DNA of 64,000 nucleotides from CAWHMN01 sp051001135 (lineage in GTDB: Bacteria; Acidobacteriota; Terriglobia; Terriglobales; Acidobacteriaceae), in NCBI GenBank assembly GCA_051001135.1, contig JBPCNO010000107.1, positions 1 to 64,000 on the forward strand, written 5' to 3'. Positions 8,729 through 17,347 of this stretch are shown here, piece by piece. Under the pieces are notes generated by a model that searched no databases, was not told the DNA's origin, and was given only the letters and a program-made list of their open reading frames with translations. The position numbers and the translations under genes were made by a program. The first letter of the stretch is position 1. Every line of letters starts with the position of its first letter.

Positions 8729-9904
8729 TTAGAAGGGATGAGGTTCTTCGGAGAAGATCTCCCTGCTCCGCTCTGCCTTGTATTCTGGCGGCTCCTCCGT
8801 GGGGCTGGCGTAGAGATCGAGCAGATTGCCCACCAGCCTCCAGGTGTCGCGGCGTGCCGTACCGGAGTAGAACGGCGGAAGCGGCATACACAGGAAGTCG
8901 CTGAGCGACGCCACCTGTCCCTCGTACATCCAGCGCAATTTGCGCAGCAACGCCGTTTGCGGTTCCTCCAGATGGATCCGGTAGCCAGCCTCCTCCAGCG
9001 ACGCACACAACTGCCGGAAATCGTCCGCGGAAAGCCGCTCCGTCTGGCATGCGGGCGCGGGCAATCCGAAGACCTTCAGCAGGTCGACCGCCGCGTGTCG
9101 TGCCATGGCAAAGGTCAGTTGCGCCTGGCGCTCGGAGCCATTTTCGACGACCGAGAGCAGCAGCGCCGTCGTATCCAACATCGCCGTCAAGGCGCTCAGC
9201 CAGCTCTGGTTGTCGTGCTGGGAACGGAAGTAGCACAGCAGCGGATAGGAGATATGACTCTCCAGCAACTCCGCCGCCCAGCGCTCCCACTCCGCCATCA
9301 GCAGCGAGAGCGCCTCCGCCCCGCCGTCGAAAGTATGGCGTCGCAGTAGCTCGGTCGCGGTTGGCGGCGATCCGGCCCGCGCATCCAGCAGCGCGATACT
9401 GACTTCGCGGTGCGAAAATGAGCCATAGAGCACCGGAAGATAGCCGATGACCACCGCGACAAACCCGAGCCCCATGCCCGCTTCGACGATCACCAGGCTG
9501 CGCGCCCAGTGACTCACCGGCACCACATCGCCCAGTCCCAGTGTGAAGAGGGTGGTGCCGCTGAAATAGATGCAGGTCCATAGTCCATGCAACCGCACTG
9601 CATCGTGCAGCGAGGCGCCCAGTCCGTAGAACAGAAAGCCGAAGCCCAGCACCAGCCCGCACGCCCAGGTTGCAATGAGCAGCAGCAGCGACAACGGCCC
9701 ATAGAAGCTGTAGGCCGTCTCACGCATCCGGACATCCCGAATGCGCGACGCCACCGCGCGCCAGGGTCTCCAGGTAACGATGTAGAAGAGGCGCGTGAGC
9801 CGGATCTTGCCGCTCGCCCGCCGCGGCAGGATCATGGTTTCAAACGCGTCCAGCAGGACCACGCCGATGGCAAACAGGCCGAGGATGAGGCTCAGAGCGT
9901 GCAC
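8729..9904 (-). CDS. Two-TM potassium channel family protein
   Basis: A 391-residue inner-membrane protein with an Ion_trans_2 pore. Hydrophobic helices lie at about 2-22, 66-95 and 135-160, with a re-entrant pore at 113-129 whose selectivity filter reads TLGLGD (121-126) instead of the usual TVGYGD. The soluble C-terminal half (160-391) has no RCK/TrkA nucleotide-binding motif I can see and is of unknown role. The filter change Tyr to Leu may affect ion selectivity; potassium specificity is therefore inferred from the family only. Monocistronic, convergent with the GH79 gene. Confidence 0.75.
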   Translation of the reverse strand: MHALSLILGLFAIGVVLLDAFETMILPRRASGKIRLTRLFYIVTWRPWRAVASRIRDVRMRETAYSFYGPLSLLLLIATWACGLVLGFGFLFYGLGASLHDAVRLHGLWTCIYFSGTTLFTLGLGDVVPVSHWARSLVIVEAGMGLGFVAVVIGYLPVLYGSFSHREVSIALLDARAGSPPTATELLRRHTFDGGAEALSLLMAEWERWAAELLESHISYPLLCYFRSQHDNQSWLSALTAMLDTTALLLSVVENGSERQAQLTFAMARHAAVDLLKVFGLPAPACQTERLSADDFRQLCASLEEAGYRIHLEEPQTALLRKLRWMYEGQVASLSDFLCMPLPPFYSGTARRDTWRLVGNLLDLYASPTEEPPEYKAERSREIFSEEPHPF

Positions 9905-10006
9905 GAACTCATTGTGACGCCGGATGCGGCTGTTGCGCTAGCGGCAGTGTTCTTTAGTGGCTCCCTCAAGGCTTCAGTTTGTACACTTAGCACGCCTGAT
10001 TCTGCG

Positions 10007-11227
10007 CTAGCTGCCGCGCTTCCCCTGCTCGATCAGCTCACGGTAGAGCGCGATGGTCTGGTCGGCGATCGCGGTCCAGGCGAACGTCGCCTCCACCCGG
10101 CGGCGTCCGGCATCGCCAAAGCGGCGGCACTTCTCCGGATCGGCCAGCAGATCGTTCAACCTGGCCGCGAGATCGCGGGCAAAGCGCTCCGGATACTTGG
10201 GAAAGCTGGTGACCGGGTCCTGCTCGAACGGCACCAGGTACCCCGTCTCCCCATCGACCACGACCTCCTTGATGCCGCCGGTTGCGCTTGCCACCACCGG
10301 CGCGCGGCACGCCATCGCCTCCAGGTTGATGATGCCAAAGGGTTCGTACACCGAGGGACAGCAGAAGACCCGCGCGTTGCTGTAAAGCTGGATCGCCTCG
10401 GGCTTGGAGACCATCTTCTCAATCCACACCACCCGGGGATTGTTTGTGCGCGCGTCGTCTACCATGGCGCGCATCTCGGCCGCAATCTCCGGCGTGTCCG
10501 GCGCGCCCGCGCACAGCACCACCTGCGTTCCCGGCGGCAGATAGCGGATCGCCTCGACCAGATGCGTTACGCCCTTCTGCCGGGTGATGCGGCCAACGAA
10601 GAGCACATACGGCGCCGCCGGATCGACGCCAAAGGTGGCTAGTGCCGTGGTATCGGCGGTCTTCTGGTACTCCGCCAGATCGATGCCGTTGTAGATCACA
10701 TGCACGCGTGCCGGGTCCACGTCGTAGGCGCGCAGCACGTCTTCCCTGGTTCCATTCGAGACGGCGATAATCGCGTCCGCGTCGAGGATTGCCGTCTTCT
10801 CCATCCACGAACTCATGACGTATCCCGAGCCCAGTTGCTCCGCCTTCCAGGCTCGCAGCGGCTCCAGGCTATGCGTGGTCAGCACGAAAGGTATGTTGTA
10901 GAGCTTCTTTGCGAGGAAGCCCGCCATCGATACATACCAGGTATGCGTATGCGCCACATCGATCCCGTGGAGCGCCTTGACCTGGGTCAGGTTCAGGCTC
11001 ATGGCCTCGAGTGCGCCCTTGAATTTTCCGGTCGTGCCGTCGCTGATCTCCGCCCACGGCTCCGCGCCACGCACGTGCAGATTGCCGCGGTCCTCCTGCT
11101 GCGTTCCCCAGCAATGCACTTCGACTTCGATCTTCTTGGCCAGTTCGCGGCTCAGGTAATCCACATGAACGCCGGCGCCACCATAGACATGAGGTGGGAA
11201 TTCGCGCGTGAACAGGCCTACTCGCAA
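10007..11227 (-). CDS. glgA: Glycogen synthase, actinobacterial-type GlgA (GT4/GT5)
   Basis: A glycosyltransferase that extends alpha-1,4-glucan, or makes maltose-1-phosphate, from ADP-glucose. The 406-residue protein opens with MRVGLFTREFPPHVYGGAGV, typical of the short Corynebacterium-type GlgA, and carries the C-terminal nucleotide-sugar motif YEPFGIINLEAMA (about 292-304) with the conserved E-x7-E spacing. It starts with TTG (11225-11227), supported by a GAGGAG site 6 bases upstream. No other glycogen genes are adjacent. Distinguishing glycogen synthase from the GlgM maltosyltransferase is not possible from sequence reading alone. Confidence 0.85.
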   Translation of the reverse strand: MRVGLFTREFPPHVYGGAGVHVDYLSRELAKKIEVEVHCWGTQQEDRGNLHVRGAEPWAEISDGTTGKFKGALEAMSLNLTQVKALHGIDVAHTHTWYVSMAGFLAKKLYNIPFVLTTHSLEPLRAWKAEQLGSGYVMSSWMEKTAILDADAIIAVSNGTREDVLRAYDVDPARVHVIYNGIDLAEYQKTADTTALATFGVDPAAPYVLFVGRITRQKGVTHLVEAIRYLPPGTQVVLCAGAPDTPEIAAEMRAMVDDARTNNPRVVWIEKMVSKPEAIQLYSNARVFCCPSVYEPFGIINLEAMACRAPVVASATGGIKEVVVDGETGYLVPFEQDPVTSFPKYPERFARDLAARLNDLLADPEKCRRFGDAGRRRVEATFAWTAIADQTIALYRELIEQGKRGS

Positions 11228-11300
11228 GGGGTGCTCCTCGTGGTCGAGGTAAGCATATGGGCTGCGTCGCGGGCCCGCAAGATGTAGAGAAAAATGTAGG

Positions 11301-11415
11301 TCGAACGATCTGCGTTTCTTACTCGCTCTAGAGATAACCCGGGTGCCTCATCCTGAGCGTCCGGGGTTCCCGGCACGCGGTCTTGGCGTGTTGGGGTGGG
11401 TAGCGAAGGGTGGGA
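11301..11415 (+). repeat. Repeat A copy preceded by a repeat-B tail
   Basis: tcgaacgatctgcgtttctt (11301-11320) matches the 3' end of repeat B. At 11338-11415 a full repeat A runs from cccgggtgcctcatcctgag to agcgaagggtggga, closest to the copies at 60129 and 60326. It lies between glgA and the NTR-like gene. Confidence 0.75.
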
Positions 11416-11523
11416 GGCCACGTCCGAGGGAGATATGCAGGAGGTGTTGCTGAGGAGCCCCGCTGGCTTCCGGGGGGAGAAGCCAGCGGCAGGAGGGAGA
11501 TGGTGTCGCTAACGAGGAACGTC

Positions 11524-11940
11524 CTAGTTGACGCGGGCGTATTGCTGCACCAGCTTGGCGCTGTCGTGAGACGTGTTCTGGAGCAGGGCCGAGTTGCCGC
11601 AGTTGTCGATCTCGTAGGTGTTGTAGTTCAGGTGAACGAAGAGCAGGTACTGCTTGCCAACCTGCATGGGGTACTGGGTGGGGCTGTTTTCGCTGAAGAT
11701 ATTGACCTGGTCCACGGAGATCAGACTGCCCTTGATCATGCGGTCCACGTGGACTACATAGTTCACGCCGTCCAGATGGAACGAAGAATCGGGAACCGCC
11801 TGGGCTGCTTCCACTGTGCCCACGATGGTGGAACCGGACTCGTGGAGTTCCTGACTGACCGTCATGCGGTTGCCGCGGCATTGGGCGAAGGCGGCGGTAG
11901 TGGCGAGGACGAGAAGGGCGGCGGTAAGAATGTTTTTCAT
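11524..11940 (-). CDS. Small secreted NTR/TIMP-like protein
   Basis: 138 residues with a signal peptide MKNILTAALLVLATTAAFAQ and a mature protein starting with Cys-Arg-Gly. The pattern STIVGTVEAAQAV, a central YVVHVDRMIKGS strand, YLLFVHLNYNTYEIDNCGNS and terminal helix resembles the netrin/TIMP-like (OB-fold) secreted proteins found in several soil bacteria; this is a weak structural inference. The start at 11940 is decided by an AGGAGT site. Function unknown. Confidence 0.6.
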   Translation of the reverse strand: MKNILTAALLVLATTAAFAQCRGNRMTVSQELHESGSTIVGTVEAAQAVPDSSFHLDGVNYVVHVDRMIKGSLISVDQVNIFSENSPTQYPMQVGKQYLLFVHLNYNTYEIDNCGNSALLQNTSHDSAKLVQQYARVN

Positions 11941-12309
11941 GGGGGACTCCTGTATGGAATTGGCTCCGACTGCGTGAATGGAGAATCCCACGGAGCTAGC
12001 GCAGCGCCAACAAAATCTTGTTAGGTTGAGGGCTATTTCCCATTACCTCGGGTTACTCCGCCAAGGCATAAAATCCCGCTTCTAGACGCTCTCGTACCGT
12101 GACCATGGGCAAATCACGAGCTTATTTCGTGAGGCTATATGCGCTCTCAGAAGAGCTCGTGCAACCTAGCTAAATTATTGCATTCACAAAACTTAGATGG
12201 GATGAGCCGCAGACAGTGTCGAGTTTCAGGATAGCAGCGGCCGCCCGGTTTCACCGGAGCGTTTCAGACTATCGCGGGGTAACTCGCCGGCGGCCGGCGG
12301 TGAGAGTGA
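11941..12309. other. Intergenic region, no gene recognised
   Basis: The 369 bases upstream of the NTR-like gene have lower GC than their surroundings and no coding signal on either strand. A GC-rich near-palindrome (cgccggcggccggcgg, about 12287-12302) sits just beyond the HNH stop and may be a termination hairpin. Confidence 0.4.
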
Positions 12310-12870
12310 TTAATTTGAGGAGATAGCAGCTTCCATCGCCAATTCAGTACCTGCGTGTATCTCGAAGGTACTGTCCTGCAGCGAGGCTGAACCGGCGTCC
12401 AGTACGCTTCCGCGTTTCCGCAATCGCATTCGGAGTTCCGCGGTCGCTTTGCGATGGCAGAGCAGGCACAGCGTGCGGATATTCGCGAGGTCGCACTCGC
12501 CGCCGCCCTCGGCCACCGGCAGGATGTGGTCCGCGTCCCATAAGCTGCGCCGGGTCGCCCGCTTCAGTCCCCAGCGCGCCAGCAGCTCGGACCGCCGCGC
12601 GCCGCGCGCCTTGCGCATTTGCCGGTAGGCCGACAGGGTGTCGACGCCGCAGTCGCAGCAGATGCCCTTGTCGCGGCGCAGCACCTGCTCGCGCAGATAA
12701 CCGGGATTGCTCCGCAGCCGCCACTCGTGAACGCACCAGTCGGAGCAGAAGGTGAAGCGTCCGCGCGGCACTTCGAGCGCGCACCAGCGGCACAGGCATC
12801 GGCCGGTCTCGCCCGTGGGCAACTCATGCCGCAGCGCCCGGCCTCCCTGCATCGCCCGTTCAAAGCTCAT
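12310..12870 (-). CDS. HNH endonuclease domain protein
   Basis: A 186-residue protein with an N-terminal zinc-ribbon-like half (CRWC at about 27-30, CSDWC at 42-46, CCDCG near 71-75) and a C-terminal HNH nuclease: ADHILPVAEGGGECDLANIR, then TLCLLCHRKAT. The DH, N and H of the beta-beta-alpha-metal finger are all present. Such stand-alone HNH proteins cut DNA; partners and role are unknown. The gene is followed by the histone-like gene upstream on the same strand, 52 bases apart. Confidence 0.8.
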   Translation of the reverse strand: MSFERAMQGGRALRHELPTGETGRCLCRWCALEVPRGRFTFCSDWCVHEWRLRSNPGYLREQVLRRDKGICCDCGVDTLSAYRQMRKARGARRSELLARWGLKRATRRSLWDADHILPVAEGGGECDLANIRTLCLLCHRKATAELRMRLRKRGSVLDAGSASLQDSTFEIHAGTELAMEAAISSN

Positions 12871-12922
12871 CCTTCGCTTGTAACAAAAGGCCGGGTGCCT
12901 GTAACAAGATGATGAGCCGCTT

Positions 12923-13564
12923 TCAACGCCGGGAACTCTTCTTGCTACTGGCAGACTTCGTACCGGCTCCCGATCTCCCTCGAGCGGTGGACTTCTTCGT
13001 CGCGGAACTTCTGCCGCCGGAGGCCTTCTTGGCGGCCGTCTTCTTCGCCGCGCTCTTCTTGGTTGCGCTCTTCTTGGCTGCGCTCTTCTTGGTTGCGCTG
13101 GAGGAACGGCCTGCCGTCTTCTTCGCTACGGTCTTTTTTGCGGCGGTCTTCTTTGTTGCAGCCTTCTTGGAGGCCGTTTTTTTCCCCGCAGCTTTCGCGG
13201 GAGCCTTCCGCCCAGCCGTCGTCCTGCCGGTCGCTTTGGCAGCGCCCTTGCGGGCTCCTTCCCTGCTCGATTCTGAAGCGTTCTCGGGATAGATCAGCTT
13301 GTTGAAGTTGCTCTTCGCTCCCTCCGCCGTCTCCTCCTGGTAGATCAACTCCAGACCGCTCTGGTCGAACTTCTCCAAGAACTCCTCCCAGGAGATCTCC
13401 TCCAATGCACTATCGTCCGCGTTCGGGGCGCCGGGGAATTCGAAGCGCAGGATGCCCGTCTGCTTGTCATCTCCGGTGCTGCGTATCTGGGAGGGAACCG
13501 CGCCACGGGCCTCGGCCCATCTCTGAATCTCGTCGTGATCTTTCGTCGTCTTGGAAAGCGCCAT
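12923..13564 (-). CDS. Histone H1-like tailed protein
   Basis: 213 residues in two parts. Residues 1-95 (MALSKTTKDHDEIQRWAEAR; then GILRFEFPGAPNADDSALEE, ISWEEFLEKFD) form a short conserved acidic domain known as a stand-alone small protein in many bacteria and often mis-labelled as a glucan branching enzyme. Residues about 108-213 are Lys/Ala repeats (KKTAAKK, KKSAAKK, KKTASKK) of eukaryotic H1-tail type, predicted to bind DNA non-specifically. The start at 13564 is the Met opening the conserved domain. Fusion of this small domain to an H1 tail suggests a nucleoid-associated role (inference). Confidence 0.7.
   Translation of the reverse strand: MALSKTTKDHDEIQRWAEARGAVPSQIRSTGDDKQTGILRFEFPGAPNADDSALEEISWEEFLEKFDQSGLELIYQEETAEGAKSNFNKLIYPENASESSREGARKGAAKATGRTTAGRKAPAKAAGKKTASKKAATKKTAAKKTVAKKTAGRSSSATKKSAAKKSATKKSAAKKTAAKKASGGRSSATKKSTARGRSGAGTKSASSKKSSRR
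13050..13094 (-). repeat. 15-bp tandem repeat inside the H1-like tail
   Basis: Three near-identical units of gcgctcttcttggtt (plus strand) encode the K-K-S/T-A-T/A blocks of the basic tail. Copy number changes here would lengthen or shorten the tail in frame. Confidence 0.7.
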
Positions 13565-13678
13565 GGATATCTCGATTCGCAGAAAAAAATAGGAACTACC
13601 TGCGTGACATAGATGGCTGGAAGAGTCTTTCCATTTGCCGACCAGCAAACTTATTTTGCGATCTATAGAAGAGACACG

Positions 13679-13745
13679 GTGGGTGCCCCATTCTTCGCGC
13701 CTCGCGTCCGCTTCGGCAAACAAACCCCGGAGCGCGAAGGGGGGT
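13679..13745 (+). repeat. Repeat A, subtype with TTCTTCGCGCC core
   Basis: Runs gtgggtgccccattcttcgc..ccggagcgcgaagggggg. Same internal subtype as the copy at 60236-60304 (both contain the cgcttcgRcaaacMAA stretch), showing that internal sequence is conserved and not only the ends. Confidence 0.75.
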
Positions 13746-13837
13746 CTCTGCGCGGAAGCGCAGACCGCTTTTCCCTGATCATATTTGCAAAGGTTCGCGT
13801 CGGATCAGAAGAGCGGGATGCGCCTCACGGCGCCTGG

Positions 13838-13902
13838 CCCACCTTTACGCTTCGGTGGGCACGGTTACCCGATAGCGCACGGCGCAAAGAATGGGGCACC
13901 CG
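13838..13902 (-). repeat. Repeat A, inverted decayed copy
   Basis: On the minus strand it reads gggtgccccattctttgcgc.. and ends ..cgaagcgtaaaggtgggcc. It is inverted relative to the copy at 13679, so the pair could fold into a large stem-loop. Confidence 0.6.
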
Positions 13903-13928
13903 CAGCGAGGCGATTCTCGCCGGGTGCC

Positions 13929-14933
13929 CTACTGGCGGACGGCGAACTCCTGCCCGATGCGTTCATGCACGGCGGTCTGCGCGTACTCCGCGGCGACGCG
14001 GATGCCGTTCATCACCGCGCGCTCGTTCGATGAGCCGTGCCCGATAATGCAGGGGCCGCGGACGCCGAGCAGCGGAATGCCCCCGTATTCGGAGTAGTCG
14101 AGGCGTTTCTTGAAATCCTTAAAGGCGCGGCGGGAGAGCAGCGCGCCGGCGCGTGCGGTGACGGTGGAGCTGAGCGACTCGCGCAACAGGTCGCGCACCA
14201 GCCGGCCCAGGCCTTCGGAGGCCTTGAGCGTGACGTTGCCAACGAAGCCGTCGCAGACGATGACATGGCAGCGGCCGTTGTAGATGTCGCGGCCCTCGAC
14301 GTTGCCGATGAAGTCCAGCGGCAGTTGGCGCAGGGCGGCGAAGGCCTCGCGCGTCAGGTCGTTGCCTTTCATCTCTTCCTCGCCGATGGACAGCAGACCG
14401 ACGCGCGGCCGGGCGATCTTGAGCACGCTGCGCGCATACATCTCGCCCATGATGGCGAACTGCTCGAGATTCTGTACCTTGCAATCGACGTTGGCGCCCA
14501 CGTCCAGCAGCACGCAGGGCGTACCGGCGGAGGTGGGCATGATGGCGGCGAGCGCCGGCCGGTCCACGCCGGGCACGGTGCCCAGAGTCATCTTGGCCAT
14601 GGCCATGGCGGCGCCGGTATTCCCGGCGGTAAAAAAGCCCGCGACGGTGCGGTCCTTCACCATCTTCAGGCCCAGCCGGATGGTGTTGTTCGGCTTCTTG
14701 CGGAAGGCCGTGGCCGCCTTGTCTTCCATCGTGATCCACTCGGTGGCGGGCACGACCTGAATGGGCAGGCGCCTACCGACGTTCCCCAGGCCTTCGCGCA
14801 GCCGGTCTTCCGGACCGATGATGTGGACCCGCACCGGGTAGGCGCGGCAGGCAAGGATAGCGCCCCGTATCTCCGGCTCGGGCGCCGTGTCGGAGCCCAT
14901 GCCGTCGAGGGCGATGTCCGTCAACTGGGGCAC
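13929..14933 (-). CDS. plsX: Phosphate acyltransferase PlsX
   Basis: PlsX converts acyl-ACP to acyl-phosphate, the acyl donor for the first step of phospholipid synthesis, at the inner face of the membrane. The 334-residue length and the motifs IALDGMGSDTAPE at the N-terminus, FFTAGNTGAAMAMAKMTLG, LDVGANVDCK, NVEGRDIYNG and CDGFVGNVTLKASEG are those of the family. It follows rpmF by 8 bases in the widespread DUF177-rpmF-plsX operon. The stop codon lies in a fragment of repeat A. Confidence 0.95.
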   Translation of the reverse strand: MPQLTDIALDGMGSDTAPEPEIRGAILACRAYPVRVHIIGPEDRLREGLGNVGRRLPIQVVPATEWITMEDKAATAFRKKPNNTIRLGLKMVKDRTVAGFFTAGNTGAAMAMAKMTLGTVPGVDRPALAAIMPTSAGTPCVLLDVGANVDCKVQNLEQFAIMGEMYARSVLKIARPRVGLLSIGEEEMKGNDLTREAFAALRQLPLDFIGNVEGRDIYNGRCHVIVCDGFVGNVTLKASEGLGRLVRDLLRESLSSTVTARAGALLSRRAFKDFKKRLDYSEYGGIPLLGVRGPCIIGHGSSNERAVMNGIRVAAEYAQTAVHERIGQEFAVRQ

Positions 14934-14941
14934 GAAAGGCC

Positions 14942-15124
14942 TTAGGCTTCCTTCACCTCGACAACCTCACGGCCCTTGTAGGTGCCGCACTTGGCGCAGA
15001 CCCGATGCGGCAGCTTGCGTTCGTGACAGTTGGGGCACTCGGAGAGGCCGGTGGGGGTGAGAAAGTCATGGGAGCGGCGCTTGGAGGTGCGCTGCTTGGA
15101 GTGGCGCCGTTTCGGATTAGGCAT
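14942..15124 (-). CDS. rpmF: 50S ribosomal protein L32
   Basis: 60 residues beginning MPNPKRRHSKQRTSKRRSHD, with two CxxC pairs (CPNC at 34-37, CAKC at 47-50) forming the zinc-binding ribbon, so this is the zinc-containing C+ form. It lies between DUF177 and plsX in one operon. Confidence 0.97.
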   Translation of the reverse strand: MPNPKRRHSKQRTSKRRSHDFLTPTGLSECPNCHERKLPHRVCAKCGTYKGREVVEVKEA

Positions 15125-15227
15125 TGGACGATCCTTTCATGCGCGGCACACGCCGGCTGCACGGCTAGTCTATGGCACATGCATGGCAGAGCGGGGTGTG
15201 ACGCGGAACACGCTACGATATCTATAG

Positions 15228-15779
15228 CTAGGGTTCGATCCGGCTGCGGAGATCCGAGAGAGCAGTCCAGCGGGGATCGGCGGATGCCTCTCCACACGTG
15301 CAGGTCTCTGCGTTCAGATTCTGGCCACACCCGGGGCAAAGCCCTTTGCAGTCGGCCCGGCAGAGCGTCTTTTCCGGCAGGGAGACCAGCACCTGCTCAC
15401 GGAGGACATCTTCCAGCACTAGACTGTCGCCTCCATAATATCCGATTTCGGTCTCCGAGGTCGAGATCGACCGCTCGGCCGAGCCGCTGTCGGCGCCCAT
15501 GGGCCGGTAGAGAAGATCGAAGTCGCCCTCCAGCGGATGAACGACCGGCTCGACGCAGCGGGCACACGGGACCTCGAAGCTGCCTTTGTAGCTGGCGCGC
15601 ACGCGGATGTCCGGGATGATCTCCCGCGCGCTGCGGTGTTCCTCGATAAGGTCGGCGCGACCCTGGGTATCGAGCAGGCCAATTTGCTTGATTCCCGGAC
15701 CGTACTCGATGGCTTTGGGAGGGAAGTGCTGGTCGAACTCAAGCGGTTCGACTCTCAGGTCTGCAACGGTAATCAACAT
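15228..15779 (-). CDS. yceD: DUF177 / YceD family protein (23S rRNA accumulation protein)
   Basis: 183 residues with the family core SFEVPCARCVEPVVHPLEGD, an acidic middle, and a C-terminal Cys cluster (CRADCKGLCPGCGQNLN..CTC) characteristic of the bacterial YceD/DUF177 proteins that help 23S rRNA accumulation. First gene of the DUF177-rpmF-plsX operon. The start at 15779 (MLITVADLRVEPLEF) is chosen because the conserved domain starts there; the frame is open 19 codons further upstream, and no strong ribosome site marks either. Confidence 0.85.
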   Translation of the reverse strand: MLITVADLRVEPLEFDQHFPPKAIEYGPGIKQIGLLDTQGRADLIEEHRSAREIIPDIRVRASYKGSFEVPCARCVEPVVHPLEGDFDLLYRPMGADSGSAERSISTSETEIGYYGGDSLVLEDVLREQVLVSLPEKTLCRADCKGLCPGCGQNLNAETCTCGEASADPRWTALSDLRSRIEP

Positions 15780-15970
15780 AAGACGGCTCTGGATTTGAGA
15801 GTACGGCGGGGTCAATGTCCAGTCAACCGAGGTCACGTCAAGCGAGGCGTCGGCGGTGAGTCAGTTTCCGAGTAGCCGAACCATCCGGGAGCTATCTCGC
15901 GTGGCGACTCGGGTAATGGATCAATTTCTCGAAAAGCGTGTTGATGCAGGATCCATCGCGACTTGCAGCG

Positions 15971-16384
15971 TCACGCGATCCGCTGAACCCATTCTCTCCG
16001 CCAGGCCGGCGCCTCGAAGGGGTCCGCGAAATACTGTGTCTCGTGCATGACCTTACCGTTGCGAAACTCCATGATGCTCACTGTGTACGCCGGCCGCCCC
16101 TGGTAGGTAATTGTGTATTCCGTGATCCAGAGATCACCTTTTCCGAGAATTCGCCTGACGTTGAAACCTGACGGCTTGCCCGGATGATGACTCCGCAAGG
16201 CCTGCAAATTGCTTCGACCGAGAATTCGCTCGCCTGACTGGGGATAGTCACAGATGGCATCGTCATCGTAAATGTCGTGTTCCGCGTTTGCATCGCCGCC
16301 TGCCGACGCGTCCCAGTGCGCGTTCAGGGCCTCACGTATCTGTTCCTCTTGCATGGACTGCTCCAGGTGCTGTTTGGGATTCAT
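15971..16384 (-). CDS. NTF2-like / SnoaL-type protein
   Basis: 137 residues with the cone-like NTF2 fold signature: an N-terminal helix pair (EEQIREALNAHWDASAGGD), IYDDDAICDYPQSGERILGR, GDLWITEYTITYQGRPAYTV and EFRNGKVMHETQYFADPFEA. The last motif is typical of SnoaL-like small-molecule enzymes or binding proteins. Neither substrate nor partner is evident. A Met 10 residues downstream (MQEEQIREAL) is an alternative start. Confidence 0.75.
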   Translation of the reverse strand: MNPKQHLEQSMQEEQIREALNAHWDASAGGDANAEHDIYDDDAICDYPQSGERILGRSNLQALRSHHPGKPSGFNVRRILGKGDLWITEYTITYQGRPAYTVSIMEFRNGKVMHETQYFADPFEAPAWRREWVQRIA

Positions 16385-16518
16385 GCTGATCTACCTTGTG
16401 GAACGCACTATATACCTGTTTTTGCCTGCTCTGTTCGCCTACTTCAGCCTTCTGCATTGGCCACACTGCCGGCGAATGCAGAAGGATCGGCTGGTCCGCG
16501 CACCGCTCGGAAGGTCTA

Positions 16519-17220
16519 TCACGGTTGAACCCGAGTGACGGGCAATCCGGAAACTGATCCGCCACCGGAGCTGCTCCGGTCAGGGGCACTCCAATCGTCC
16601 CCAGCGAACAGCCGGATGGCGGCGACGCCGGCGGCCCCGGCGTTGCTGCAAAGCGCCGCATTGGCGGCCGTCACGCCGCCGAGCGCGTAGACGGGGAGCG
16701 GGGCTGCATCGGCGCAGGCGCGGCGCAGGGCTTCGACACCGAGGCCCGGCGACGGTGCTTCGGCAGAGCCCGGCGTGCATTTGTGATTGCTAAAAATAGG
16801 CGAAAAGAGGGCCAGGTCCGCCCCCGCCTCGCGTGCCTCGCATGGCGTCCGCCAAGCGTGGCAGGCCACGGAAATGACGGCGTCCGCGCCCAGCAATTGC
16901 CGAGCGTGCGCAATGGATACGGCAGTCCAGCCCCCCGGCAGATGAACTCCATCGGCGTTCGCGGCCAGGGCCAGCTCGGGAACTCCATTCAGCAACAAAC
17001 GCGTCTTCGTATCGGCAAGGGTGTCCCGCAAAACCCGCGTCAGGGCCAGCAAATCCGCGGACGACAGGTCCTTCTCCCGTAGTTGCACAAACTCCACCCC
17101 ACCCGCGGCCCAGGCGTGCGCGCGGGCCACCAGCCATGCCTGCTCCTGGGGGCAGAGCCGGCCTGCTTCATGCTCCCCGGGAGCTAGCCTTCGATCCGTA
17201 ATGGCAATCAGCGATGACAT
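16519..17220 (-). CDS. thiE: Thiamine phosphate synthase family protein (ThiE/TenI)
   Basis: A TIM-barrel protein of the family that couples the thiazole and pyrimidine moieties of thiamine (ThiE) or isomerises the thiazole (TenI). Seen: SLIAITDRRL, FVQLREKDLSSADLLALTR (pyrophosphate-handling Arg/Lys), LLLNGVPELALAANADGVHL, DLALFSPIFSNHKCTPG and the phosphate-binding VYALGGVTAANA. The start at 17220 begins the barrel. The short HLPGG after DGV and a solitary position away from other thi genes leave ThiE versus TenI open. Confidence 0.75.
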   Translation of the reverse strand: MSSLIAITDRRLAPGEHEAGRLCPQEQAWLVARAHAWAAGGVEFVQLREKDLSSADLLALTRVLRDTLADTKTRLLLNGVPELALAANADGVHLPGGWTAVSIAHARQLLGADAVISVACHAWRTPCEAREAGADLALFSPIFSNHKCTPGSAEAPSPGLGVEALRRACADAAPLPVYALGGVTAANAALCSNAGAAGVAAIRLFAGDDWSAPDRSSSGGGSVSGLPVTRVQP

Positions 17221-17347
17221 TCTGTGATGGCTAAGGAGACGCATTCCAGCTTAGAGTGTAGTGGCGTCCCAGAGGGCGAGACGGCACGCCTGCCACTCCT
17301 GCTGTTTATGCGCGGGGCCGGAGTTTTCTGTACCCTCCAGACAGAGC

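Larger units (their letters stand above)
13565..13928. other. Repeat-filled intergenic region between plsX and the H1-like gene
   Basis: 364 bases without a gene. A forward repeat A (13679-13745) and an inverted, decayed copy (about 13838-13902) face each other; a third fragment (cgccgggtgccctact) at 13918-13933 overlaps the plsX stop codon. Confidence 0.6.

Noticed and set aside
15226..15250. GGTTCGATCC resembling a tRNA T-loop
   Set aside because: It is the coding end of the DUF177 gene; no acceptor or anticodon arm can be drawn.
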